Shown here: one piece after another, positions 30,719 to 42,239 of the stretch
How the letters are laid out: every line of letters starts with the position of its first letter
Numbering within the stretch: the first letter of the stretch is position 1
Notes under the pieces: generated by a model
Seen by the model: only the letters and a program-made list of their open reading frames with translations
What the model was told of the DNA's origin: nothing
The model's database searches: none
Origin: Isoetes taiwanensis
Taxonomy: Eukaryota; Streptophyta; Lycopodiopsida; Isoetales; Isoetaceae
Direction of reading: 5' to 3'
Length of the DNA: 64,000 bases
NCBI GenBank assembly: GCA_021234155.1
Contig: JAJEKV010000094.1
Location: forward strand, 2,887,442 to 2,951,441
Position numbers and translations under genes: made by a program

Positions 30719-33700
30719 ATGGCTGGAGAGAAGAGAATGGCCGAGCCACCATGTCCTGCTCGCCGGCTACCTCCTCCCATGGTTTTCACACCCACGGTTG
30801 CTGCTAGCCAGGAAACTTCTAATTCTGACACTCAGAGCCCCAGCCCTCCTGTTCGTGCACGTCGGCTACCACCACCAATGCAGTTCACGCCACCACCTCC
30901 AGCTCCTGTGCTTCGTTTACCGCCACCCATGCATTTCACTCCTCCAGAACCCAGACAACAAGGCAACCGTCCTCCACCCAGTCGTTTCACTTCAGCTGAG
31001 CCTGGTTCAGCCTAGACAGCCCACACGGTCGCAAATGACTCCATCACCATCCATTGCACTACAGGATGCCACTTTTAGTGAAAGCAGTCAGCACCATGCT
31101 ACTCCTGTGTTTTATGAGACTTCTGGAGCTACTCAACTACGTCATCCGCCTCGACTTCTTTTTCCAAGGGAAAGGCAAGCTTCTTCCACACAGAATCAAC
31201 ACACGCCTAATCTCACAGCATCCACAAGTACAACGTCCATTCCTATAGCGTCAGATGAAGAAACACCTCATGTTGATCTCTCAGACGAGGACCTACCAAA
31301 GCCACAAGACTCTATGTTTGAATTCAAAGCTCCTGCAAGTAAGAATCTTAAGCGAAACTTACACAAGAAAGCATGTACATCCCAAAGAAGAAAGAAACTT
31401 ATGGACGAGGCTCACTTGAGGACAACACATACAAAGCATTGTTGTTCTCAACGTTGTTTGCTTAAGATTGGACTAAAGGAATTGAGGTTGATTCGTGATA
31501 GTTACAGTTCAATGACTTTGCTAGACCAAAGAGGCTACTTAGCCTTCAATATTAGGCCAGATTATGGTGAGAAGTTTACTTACACAGCTGGTGGCCACAC
31601 CATATGTCAAACATCCTTTAAATTGATTCATGCTTTAGGCAGCAGACGACTTGACCGCCTGAAGAAAGGGCTTGACAAGAATCCAGGCATTAATGACTAC
31701 TGCCACTCAGGAGGTATATTCAGAATTCATGCCCTTCAATGTGTTTCCTGGATGGAAGGTTTCTTTAAGGAGTCTTGTGAGAAACTCCCTAACAGCCCTA
31801 TGTACCACTTGAGTGACAACTTCACGAAACGTGAAGTCTACGATAATTATAAGGACATGTGTGTTGAGGCTGGAGAACGCCATGTATGCTACTCTTACTT
31901 CACTGTGCTCTGGAAAAAAGAGTTTTCTCGCGTGTCCATTCCTAGAAAGCATCGGATGTCTGTTTGTGCTACATGCTCTGAATTAAAAGCTCAGAGACAA
32001 AATGCAAGGACACTTCACACTAAAAGTAAGCTTTCCGGACGTGTTCTTGCCTAGTTCTACTTAAAAGTAGGTTCTTTCCTAAACATGTTTTCATTTCAGA
32101 TGCATTGAAAGAGAAACTGAACAAGCACAGACAACAACAATCTTTGGAAAGGAGAAAATTGACAAAACATAGGAAGAAAGCACTGGAACAACTACTCAAC
32201 TACATATCGGTTGTTATTGATGGAATGGACCAGAAGAAGACCACCCTACCACATTTTGTCAATGTGCCTAAGGATGCTGCTGAAGAAGATTTCATACACC
32301 TGCATGTTGTTGGTGCTATGGTATTTAATGGAAAACTATCTTGCAAGGCATTTTTGAACTATCCAAACATTCATGTTGATCCAAATCTCACTATCACAAT
32401 ATTGAATAAGCTTCTTTCCAATCTACAACATGTACCACCGGTTCTATATCTTCAGCTAGACAACACGACAAGAGAAAATAAGAATCAGGCGTTGTTTGCT
32501 TACTGTGCTATGCTAGTTGAGAAACAAATCTTCAAGAAGGTGAAGATTGGTTTCCTGCTTGTTGGTCATACACACGATCAAATTGATCAGATGTTCAGTA
32601 GGTTCTCTAAACGTCTTGCTCGAAAAAAGCTCTCAGCCTACCAGCAATGATTGAGGTTATCCAAGATTCCTACAATCCTCGTCCAGACATCGAGTTATTA
32701 GAAGAAACTTATGATTTCAAGGAATGAATTTTTCGGAGAGATCAACTGGGTCACTGTGCTATTGAGCCCTTGAGAAACATTACATTTCAGCATCAGATCA
32801 AAATTTCACTTGTAGATGGCAAGGCCATCTTACAAGAAAAGAAATATGCCACATCCTTGCAGTGGCAGCCAGCAGCAGGTATTCAATTCATTCGCACCAT
32901 CCCTAATACTAGTTCTATGCTCTTCGCAAATGCCTCTAAAAAGCTCGAAAGAAATCACAAAGAGTAAAAAGGAGGGAAGAGCATTTGACTCAAACAAATC
33001 ATTGGATTATATTGAGACAAGTATTCAGTCGTGCTCTAACCACTTTGGGGAGGCAGATGCTTTATGGTAGCCTCAGTTTTTTTCTCGGCAACGTGACATG
33101 TTGCAAGCTTCATTACAAGGTCGAAGACCAATTACATTCAACTGGCCATCTAGGCAAACTCTCCCTGTGCAAGTTGAGAATCAAGAGGAACATGTAGAGA
33201 TATTGGCTAGCTCAGATGAAGATGACAGAGTCATGTACACTGGCCCCAGATGCACGGCACAACAAGTTGCTCGAGTATCTGGTTCAGTCTCAGAGATTCA
33301 GAAAGGAATGCTCATAACTGTCCCAGCTGATAATGATGAATCTGGGAAGCCATTCTGGCTAGCTAAAGTACTGGAGCTAACAAGAGAGGATGGAATTCCC
33401 ACTCAATTAAAAGTGCACTGGATGAGAACAAATGCTGCCAATGCTTTCAGTGGGAGTTATACTTTGGAGATAGTAAAAACAGGAGTGGGAAAGAGAGCAA
33501 AGTCCAAAGCAAACACTGCGTTCATAGATCTAGCTGAAGTAAAGGTTCTTGCATATGACTTTGTTCTGACTGCTGCTAATAAGTTACGTATGGTCACTCA
33601 AACTTTAATAAGGTCGGCATGTGGATTAGACAAACAACCTAGAAAGGTGGCCAAAAAAGATGATGATGAAGACTCACTTGTAGACAGTGAGGAAGAAGAT

Positions 33701-33823
33701 CGTTTGAGTACATCCAGTTTTGAGAGTGAAGCTGAGGATGAAGGCTCAAGTGATCAGGGATTAAATGAGTCGGAGGATGAGATGCATCCTGATATTGCTG
33801 CAAAATGTAAGTTTGTCCGATGA
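30719..33823 (+). pseudogene. TE2 transposase-like gene, DUF7869 type (broken)
   Basis: ATG 30719 opens a proline-rich N-terminus with four repeats of the RRLPPPMxFTP kind. A one-base shift near 31000 joins it to the long frame ending at 32025, which has a Cys-rich segment (HTKHCCSQRCLLKIGL) and GGHTICQTSF. An intron (32026-32099, GTAAGC to TTTCAG) precedes an RNase H-like core: VVIDGMDQ, VLYLQLDNTTRENKN and FLLVGHTHDQIDQMFS, with conserved acidic and His positions of the DUF7869 family. A frameshift near 32643 and a stop near 32725 follow. The end (33250-33823) has an SH3/BAH-like segment (GMLITVPADN, PFWLAKVLEL) and an acidic tail. The product would be the element's strand-transfer enzyme, inferred from its fold and position. 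Confidence 0.7.
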
Positions 33824-34204
33824 CTCAAATATGTAAAGAACAGAAAGTGCAGGTGATGCGTGTTTGTCAAAATGTCCTATATTTTTGACAATTTTGTTCA
33901 TAATTTTGTACAATTTTCACAACCTTGAATATATCACTTCTTTGTCACTCTACTACCCTTGCTATTTTTTTTATTGCCCTTTTTTTGCTACACTTTATAT
34001 AAGTAACTATTTTTTGTTCTAAATTAGGAGGATGAAAATTGTTGTTTAAAATTTTTGCATGGAAGCTATGTTCAATCAACCCCTCAAAAAAGGTACCTAA
34101 ATTACCTAAATTGTCACACCTGTCACAAAAAACCTAAAAAATGGACTTTTTTAAGGGAATTTTAGGGAATCTTTCAAAGTTTCCTTTTGAAGTGCGTTTG
34201 GAGC

Positions 34205-34228
34205 AAATAAGTGCGTTTCATTTTAAAC
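34205..34228 (-). repeat. TE2 right terminal inverted repeat
   Basis: Complement of the left end (22855-22878). A second AGTGCGTTTG lies just inside it at 34191-34200, in the opposite arrangement to the left end. Confidence 0.75.
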
Positions 34229-36600
34229 TTTGTTTATTATACATCTCAACTAGAAAACCACAAAGTTCCTACTATTATACATCTCAACCATAGCAAAAAC
34301 AATCTAATTGGCTAATCTACACTTCAATTGGTTCATGCACTTCAGAATGCAGATACAGATGTGACTAAAAACTGTATGCATAGTAACAATAGCCAAAGAA
34401 TGGCAGAGTTTTGATTTTCCTTCTGATGGGTTAAACCATCATTCAATTAAATTAAGATTATGTCTTAATTTTGGGACAAATTTTATATTGCGTGTTTTTA
34501 GTGACATATTCAAATTCTCAAAGTCTTATGTGAAAAGCACAAAAATATAATATCATATTTCTTTAAGGAAAGACAACATTTCACAATATAGCATAATAGC
34601 ACGCAAATGATAGAAGAAAATGATGAAAAACTTTGAGCACGACAGTGTTATTACAGAAGTATGCACAAAAATAAAACACACAACCGAGTTTCATAAAGTT
34701 GTGGATCACCAAATAAAAAAAGCATTCCATGCTACTTTTTATAGAACTAGAATGTTTTTCCTCCATCTTCCACATTCCATCTTTTAGAACTCCAATGTTT
34801 CTCCTCCACCTTTTAATCTCCGAATCCTAATGTAGATCAATTCTTCACGGTCCAAAGAAGAATTCAGCCTAGCATATTTCTTCTTGTAAGCATCGTGCCA
34901 TTACGACCAAAGCTACGATAGTGAAAACACAAAGGATTAGTCCATCAAAATTCACATGGAAGAAGATTCACATTTTCGAAATTGGGCTCATAATAAGAAG
35001 CGGAACATGTAAGAAGATACACATTTTCAAATTAACACTATCCACATGAATTACGCTACCAAGATCGCTTTGAAAATAGAGTAAAAAATATATTCTAAAC
35101 CAAGAACTTTATGGTACCCAACATCATGAATAAGCTTAGATATAGTCAATATAGCAATCGTAATGGTGTACTACAAAAGTATTTAGTTTACCTTGAAAAT
35201 ACGCTGAAACGGGTGGTTTTTCTCCAAAATAGGCTTACTTATAAACGCATCCCATCACCTAAAAAATAAGCCAGAAAAGACCAATTTAACTAAAAGATAG
35301 GCTTAAATAGAAGTTATTTGTTATCTATAGAAAGTTGGATAAAAGCCAAAAAAAGAGCACGCTTAGCGTGGTTTTTCAAGCACGTCTACATTCTATAAAA
35401 CATGCTCAAACTGAAAATGGATCGTATGTAGAAGAAACGAAAATAAAAAAACAAGGAGAAACTTTGTTGCTATGAATCGGCTAATTAGATGCCCTAAACT
35501 CATCCCCGACACATACATACCTTAGAAAATGAGCAAAGGAACCCCTCTAATCGGCTATTGCAACCTCAGCACGAAGAACAAGCTCTGAAGAAGAAGAAGA
35601 AGAAGAAGCGCAAGAAGAAGCAATCTCGGCAAGAAGAACAGATTTCTGGCACCATGGCAAGTGGAAAAGGAGTTGTTTAGGCCATTAGAAGTGCTGATCA
35701 GAGTGTCCGGCACTGCATCCTTGCTGTAAGATGGCGCTCCTCATGATCATGACAGCAAAAAAGGTCTTTCCCCTTGCTTTTATCCATATCTGCATTTGCC
35801 TTCCTATCGATCTTCAGATTATGATGTATCTATCTCCAGATGCAAATGTAAAAGAAAGAAATACCTGGTTTAACAGAAATGGGTATATGCCTTTTCTTGA
35901 TCGTCATTGTATCTAGCAGTCATTGTATCTAGCAGAAACGGGCTTGTGGGTCTTCAGAAACGGGCTTGTAGAATCTTGAATGTCGCTGGAGAAGGGCTCC
36001 AAGAGGTAGTTTAGGCGAGCAATAAAAAATGGGTGAGCAGGAAAATAAGATTCAAAATAATAACTGAGCGGGAAAAATCAGAATAGAATTATTTACGGAC
36101 GTTTTATACAGAACGTTTTATACAGAACATAACAAGTTGGGACGGCCTGGCTCTGGATGCCCATGGATGCCCAAGCACGAGGCTCTGGATGCTCAAGCAC
36201 GAGACTTGCTGAGTCATTAGCTGAAAATGTTGCCATTCTTGCAACTACCAGAGGTACAAATCAATATTTCTTCTTGTACTTACATCTCAAATGTTTTTAA
36301 ATGTTATTCTTAGTTTTATCCTGGAACCCATGAATACTAGCTTTGCTAGTGTTGCCTGGTGCCTGATACAGCCGATATAATGCTAGATAGAAATGATTTC
36401 ACCTCTTTTTCTTAGATACATCACGTGAATATGCATAAAATGATCCAAAAATATATTTCTGTATGATTCTGCCTTTGTCTACTGAGCTAGATCATTTTGG
36501 AGCAGACAAGTTCATACATTGCCCAGCCCTTCCAATCTTCTGAGTTTGCCAAAACAACTAAAGCAGAGCTAATTAGACCACTCTAAAGCACGTTAGGCCT
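34229..36600. other. Gene-poor AT-rich region
   Basis: About 2.4 kb without a supported gene. It includes a (GAA)n run near 35589-35608 and short direct duplications (for example CAGTCATTGTATCTAGCAG near 35905-35935). Sequence at about 34262-34290 repeats the left flank of TE2 (AAAGTTCCTACTATTA), hinting that the target was a local duplicate. Confidence 0.5.
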
Positions 36601-36603
36601 TGT

Positions 36604-36705
36604 TTACCATTCTTTCCTGCCACTGCACCTTTCGGGTTTGCCATTCTTTCCTGTCACTGCACCTTTCTAGTTTGCCATGCTTTCCTGCCATTGCACCTTT
36701 CTGTT
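36604..36705 (+). repeat. 34 bp tandem repeat, three units
   Basis: Units of TTTGCCATTCTTTCCTGCCA followed by CTGCACCTTTC occur three times in a row with a period of about 34 bp. No coding sense. Confidence 0.85.
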
Positions 36706-36745
36706 ATGCAACAAAAGACTGATTTGCACATATTAGAGGAATACT

Positions 36746-37114
36746 AAATCACACGCTAGGCGTGAATTGCACTTGTAAGGGCTTTGAAAAGGAGCCCTGC
36801 TTCGAAAAGCCGTTCAAATAATGCAATAAAAACTGGGCAAAGCTTTGATTTAGCAATAAGGTAATCATTTGGCAGCAGACTATTATTGCAGATTTTAGAA
36901 AGGCACTATGAGCCTCCATGATGTCAACCACGGTGAGACTAATGGAAGAATCACTGGCAGCCTGATTTGCATTTGTGATGGAATATAAAGCACTTGCTCA
37001 TGATCGATGGAATCTAATTCACGCTCAGCGTGATTTGCCCTTTTCAACAACATGGCTAGGATCTAAATCACGCTCAGCGTGATTTGTCTAGAATCTAAAT
37101 CACACAATGTGATT
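36746..37114. repeat. Dispersed palindrome AATCACGCTCAGCGTGATT
   Basis: Four copies or variants lie at 36746-36768, 37016-37035, 37064-37086 and 37096-37114, each followed by TTGC or TTG. A weaker relative is at about 35360. This repeats the theme of short palindromes seen in TE1 and TE2, with a third, unrelated sequence, and may mark a decayed element. Confidence 0.75.
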
Positions 37115-38506
37115 TGCACTTGACTAATTGCAACAGCGGCCTGGCAATTTGTTGGAACGGGGAATGCAAGGCGAATCGAATACTTTAAAAAAAAAACATG
37201 CTTGTAAGAAAGATAATAAGAGAGATAATAGAATAATCTCGGAAGAGGATAAAGCAGCTATTAATAAAGAGAAAGACTTTAATATTTTCAGTTCAGGGAA
37301 AGGATATGCTGATTTTCAGATATATTTCACTTTAAATTCGACTGAGAATAAGTATTTGGATTGCGGAAAAAATCTTTCTGAATGGCTTTTTCAGGGAGAA
37401 TATATTAACCACGAACGTATCAATGAGCAATGCTAAGTCGCTGGCGCTCAACCTCCCGCCAATGCAGTAATCTGTTCATCCGGATTCCACCTCTTATATA
37501 TTGCATCACCGCTTTCCGTTCCCACGAACTCAGGGATGCAGATAGTATGTCTAGGCGGTGTATTCCCAGCCCGACGGTTTTGCCAGCAATCTCGAACCCT
37601 AAGTTCATCGATTCAATGAACCATAGCACACCGCATATTTCCTTACCAAGGTTTTATTTTAGTCCTTTCTTAACCATATCTATAATATCCACCCATCATA
37701 TAGGCAACACCTTAACCACAAGCCCTTATACACCATCCTTTATGTAATCAATTCTTGAAGATAAAACCAATTCCCATAATGTCATTGCATTCTATAACTT
37801 GTTTGCACATGGTATTCACTAAGCATAGGTCAAAAGCTATCCATCTAATAATAATGCAAGCTGTCTCTAGGTCCCCCCTGGTTCTTTCCTTTTATATTCT
37901 TCGTGACCAAACATTGTTTCTGCCAGCAGCCTATACCACTGCTGCTGTCACATTCCGTATAACCAGCACAACACCAAATTATAACTAGCACAGCACCAAA
38001 TTTCGTATAACCGCTGTCACATTCCGTATAACCAGCATAGCACCAAATGTATGCCAGATAACTCCAGCATGTGGAAATCCGGTTTATTGTGCCACAATCC
38101 TTGCATTATAACATTAGTTTATTGTGCCACAATCCTTGCATTATAACATTAGGAGCATGACTTTCTCCTCTATCTTATATTTATTTTCTTGCCACTATGT
38201 AGCATATACTAGGTAATGTTAATTGATTTGTACGAAATCTCACATGTTCAAAGGTGATGTTTAATGTTTAGCATCATTGTTAGCTATGGCATTTTATTCG
38301 TATATTATGCAAATATTGTTTATATTATTAATATTCTTTGATGTAATACATACAATTTTTTGTCTTTCAGGACGAAATCTCATCTTGATATGAAGCTAAG
38401 GGGCAAGCACTTCATTGAACTAATAGTGCAACTCGTACAATGCTAATTGACTTAAAACCACGTTGGTATGGCTTGAATTGCATTTAAATACACATTTTGA
38501 CGTATT
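37115..38506. other. Gene-poor region with short duplications
   Basis: No supported gene. Two direct duplications stand out: the segment CTGTCACATTCCGTATAACC around 37944 and 38010, and a 37 bp unit containing TTTATTGTGCCACAATCC repeated at about 38081 and 38118. Confidence 0.5.
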
Positions 38507-38731
38507 TTGAATTGCTTCTACAATCAAGCTCAGGCCCTAAATCCACCATTTTATGCTCCAAACAACTTTGCGACAGATGATTTCCTGGGCCATTTTATGC
38601 CTATTATGAATAATCTGGCTATGGGGATGACAATGCATGAGGTGTTAGAATCACATCTAGAACTGGACATAAGAATTGACAGGGAACCACACCTTGTCTA
38701 TTATGTGGAAAAACATGGATTGGTGCCATAA
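38507..38731 (+). CDS. Possible exon of an unknown gene
   Basis: The frame reads FYAPNNFATDDFLGHFMPIM, then MHEVLESHLELDIRIDREPH and ends HGLVP-stop. Its amino-acid composition looks like a real protein. A possible acceptor (TTTGTCTTTCAG) lies about 140 bp upstream, at 38360-38371. No family is recognised, and no other exons can be tied to it. It may be a relic. Confidence 0.3.
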   Translation: MNCFYNQAQALNPPFYAPNNFATDDFLGHFMPIMNNLAMGMTMHEVLESHLELDIRIDREPHLVYYVEKHGLVP

Positions 38732-40525
38732 TATTTTATTTGAATACATCATTGTTTTTATTGATATTCATTTCATATATTCATAATTTCTAAGGTTGTT
38801 CCTGCCCAAAAAACTTGTAATATGTTATCAAATTATATCTTTTTTGTCCCAATGTTCTAAGTTTATGATGTCATAAGTTTGAACAATTTGCCCTTGTGTT
38901 TTACATATTTCGAGTCACATATAAAAGATCAAAGAAAAATGCAATGTTTATATGATTTAGCAAGTCCAAAAAAAAATTAAAAAAAAGACAAAAGTCCCTA
39001 GAAAGCAACCATAGGTTGGCGTGATTTTGGAGTTGACATAATCCCAATTTAATTGGATGATGGTTGTTACTTCCAGGGCAGACACTAAGGTCCATTTAAT
39101 TAGCAAATTAAATTTATCTACAAGCAAGAGGGGTTCTATACTGCTTTTGTGGAAATCAACAGGTTAATCTTCTATCTCAAAATAATAGGCCAAGAGGCAT
39201 AGCCTTCGTATGTCAAGTCAAAAAGTTCAATTCAGTGCAACCAGCCTTATATTGCATCCATAATAATCCTCCCATACATGCACTCCTTCTATTACAAATA
39301 TCTGGCCAGTACCCAAGATGGCTCACATAGAAAAAGAAAGAGCTATAGCCTTCTAATTGGAAAGAAGTTAAGGCAAAGCCATCTAGAAGGTTCTTTCTTT
39401 CATAATAATCTTGCTCAATTTGTTAAATGTAGCCACTTAGGGGTTCCAAACCTTGCTCAAGGTATCTGTCAACAGTACATGAGCAGCCCAATAAACATGA
39501 GGAAGATCAAACCCATAAGAATATACATGCCAATCATTTAGAGCCATGACAAAATGATCCTGGTAACACTCTCAAAATACAAAGGGTACTGGCCTTACTC
39601 GATGGCGTCTGTCTAGTCTCACAATCAACCATACAAACTCATAACTCATCTGCATGCATTCTAATAAAAACAAAATGGTCATAAATAACCAGACCATCAC
39701 ATATATAGCAGACCATAGCATTACTATGAGCCAGATCTTTCCAGTCTCTAAAAATTTAAGATTAAATTTGTCAAGAACAAGAAATTGATCTCTGTTGTGT
39801 AGATTTGCTTCAGGAATAGATTGAGCTATGTAAAGATTATGTGGCTCTAAAACCCCTCGGGATATATGGAAATGTACGATAATAATTTGTTTGAAGATGG
39901 GATAATCTCATTTGAATTGGCCACAGTTCTTTTGCCTACAGTTCAATGCTTGAATGAAGTAAGCAACTTAATTAATAAATTTTTTGAGACTAGGAAGTCT
40001 TTATGCCTTTTTTTCAAGCTCTGCAAGTTTTTGAAAGTAATCATTTTCAGAAACTTACCAAGACATTGTATGAAGAACAAGCAACAAGTGAACAAGCAAT
40101 GGGAGGAAGTGAAGAACCGTTCACTTGTTTCAGATAGCACATATTCAGCAATGTATATTCAAAACATCTCAGACTCCGTGGTTTTAGAAGCAAATAGGAC
40201 CGGCGCCCTCGGTGGCGGGCGACCCTCCCCTATTTAATTCTTAGGGGAGCAATAATCTCGTCATCAGCGACAACGATGTGGCTGCAGCCACACCATTATA
40301 ATATATGCTTTATATGCTTGGAATATTCTTTCTTCGGAGATTATCTAAATGTTTGACCATGAACAGATAGATCTCCGGCGATAGTCATCTGAATGGGTCC
40401 AGTGTATATTGGAAGCGATCTTTGGGAAGTTGCTAATGTTGCTTCTATCATTTTCAACTTGCCAGGAGTATTTAAGAAAGGTTCCTCTAATCTGGAAAGC
40501 ATAATCAGCAGTTATGGAAGGAAAC
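38732..40525. other. Upstream region of the oxidoreductase gene
   Basis: About 1.8 kb, AT-rich, without a supported gene. The open frame at 39866-40237 has low-complexity composition and no recognisable motif. A GC-rich patch at 40200-40230 stands out. Confidence 0.45.
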
Positions 40526-42239
40526 ATGAAGGCTATCCAGTACACAGCATATGGCAAGTCTCTTCAGGTATGTATGATGTATATTTTTTCTGTATATTTG
40601 TAATCTAATATATGTATATCAGTAGGGGCTGTAATCCAATCCTAAGAGTTTGCATTTGCTCTGCAATTTCCCTATTATGCAGCATGTGGAGTTGCCCATA
40701 CCTGTACCTTCAAAGAATGAAGTCTTAATTAGAATTGAAGTTGCTAGTATCAATATTCTTGATGTGAAGGTCCATCATGGACAGTTTCGGTATATTATGC
40801 CCATAAGAAAATTCCCTTATATTCCAGGTATATTTCAAATGAACAAGCTGTTGGTTGTTTTCTTTAACCTATTCTCCCCCCTTTTTTAGGCACAGATATT
40901 GCAGGGGAAGTTGTAAGCATTGGACCAGGCGTTTCTGACTATGTTTGTGGAGATAAAGTTGTGGCCCATAGTGATATTGGTGTAAATGCCCATGATTCCT
41001 TCTAAGTAATTGTTTGCATGAAAGCCTTTATTATTTTTGCCTGATGGTTTTAGAAATGCTGCAGACAGGAGGTGCGTTTGCAGAGTATGTGGCTGCACCG
41101 ATCAGATCTATTGCAAAGAGGGATGCAGCGGTACCTGCCTTTGATGCTGCTGGTTGTAACATGGCTGGCATTTCAGCCCTCCAAAGCCTCAGAGACAGCG
41201 CAGGCGTAAACATTGATGGCAGTTATAAAGGAAATATCTTGATCACTGGAGCTTCTGGTGGTGTTGGCACCTATGCTGTGCAGGTAAATAATCATGTTAT
41301 GTGGTTTTGATGGCAATTACAGGTGGTATCTTTGATCCTTGGATCATGTTTTTCATACTTCAATCTCATTTCAACCTACCTGCAGCTTTTCTGAGATTCA
41401 TTAATGGAGGGCCCACGTAGTAAGGGAGGTTTAGGAGCATCCAAATGGTGCAATGGTAGATGGTTTATAGTTTTAGGACACAATTATTATATTACAGTAC
41501 ATGTTTGAATATGCATACATCCAGAAAAACTCATATGATTGTTACATCTGGATAATTTTGCATCTTGAGAAATGTGGGTAATGTCAATGGTGTTAGTAGA
41601 TTTATTATGTCCATCATGAGCTCCAGATGGGTATAGAAATAATATATGCATTTGAATCAGTGAGTAAATCCAGTGGTTGAAAATATTATTAGCTCCTCTA
41701 ATGTTCATGAATATTACAAATTTACATATTTGATACCTAACTTATAATGGTACTCTATGCAGCTAGCAAAACTTGCTGGTGCTCATGTAACAGCCACATG
41801 TGGGGCACGGAATGTTGAGTTAATTAAAAGCCTAGGTGCTGATGAAGTGCTAGACTACAAGACTCCAGAAGGGATTGCATTAAAGAGCCCTTCGAGTTGC
41901 AAATATAATGTTGTCATTCACTGCGCAACAGGGATTCCTTGGTCTACATTTCAGCATGTTCTTGCTAGAAGAGCAGTAGTGGTCGATCTTACTGCTACTT
42001 TAGGTGCAATCATGAGGAGTGGTCTTATGTTCCTTACCTTGGCAAAGCAAAAGTTGCTACCTTATTTCTGGTCACCAAATAGCAAGGATCTTAAAATTCT
42101 AATGGACTTGATCAAAGATGGTAAACTGAAAACGATAGTTGATTCCAAGTACACCTTAGCAGATCTTGAGCAAGCATGGACAAAGTGTTCTGAACGACAT
42201 GCTACAGGCAAAATATTAGTGGAAATAGCCAAACTATGA
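40526..42239 (+). CDS. NADPH-dependent quinone/alkenal oxidoreductase
   Basis: Five exons with GT-AG introns: 40526-40567, 40683-40827, 40890-40979, 41054-41283, 41763-42239. They total 984 bp and encode 327 aa, close to the about 329 aa of the chloroplast-envelope quinone oxidoreductase homologue family (ceQORH). It is a medium-chain dehydrogenase/reductase: an N-terminal GroES-like fold (MKAIQYTAYGKSLQ, FPYIPGTDIAGEVVSIG) and a Rossmann domain with the NADPH-binding motif GASGGVGTYAVQLAK at about residues 157-172. Catalytic zinc ligands are absent, as in the QOR subgroup. Family members reduce reactive carbonyls or quinones and often sit at the plastid envelope. The frame is intact across all joins, so this is probably a working gene. 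Exon 4's start is the least certain boundary. Confidence 0.88.

Larger units (their letters stand above)
22855..34228. mobile_element. TE2: DNA transposon with methyltransferase and transposase
   Basis: Inverted ends: GTTTAAAATGAAACGCAC begins at 22855, and its complement ends at 34228, extending to 24 bp of perfect match (22855-22878 and 34205-34228). Similarity continues inward with a second AAGTGCGTTT motif and GAAAGATTCC at each end. Between them are a multi-exon ParB-methyltransferase gene on the minus strand (23375-26957), a nested 2.2 kb insertion (27785-29995) and a broken transposase gene on the plus strand (30719-33823). About two dozen copies of the palindrome GGTATAAATTTATACC are confined to this element. 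Target duplication could not be settled. Confidence 0.75.
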
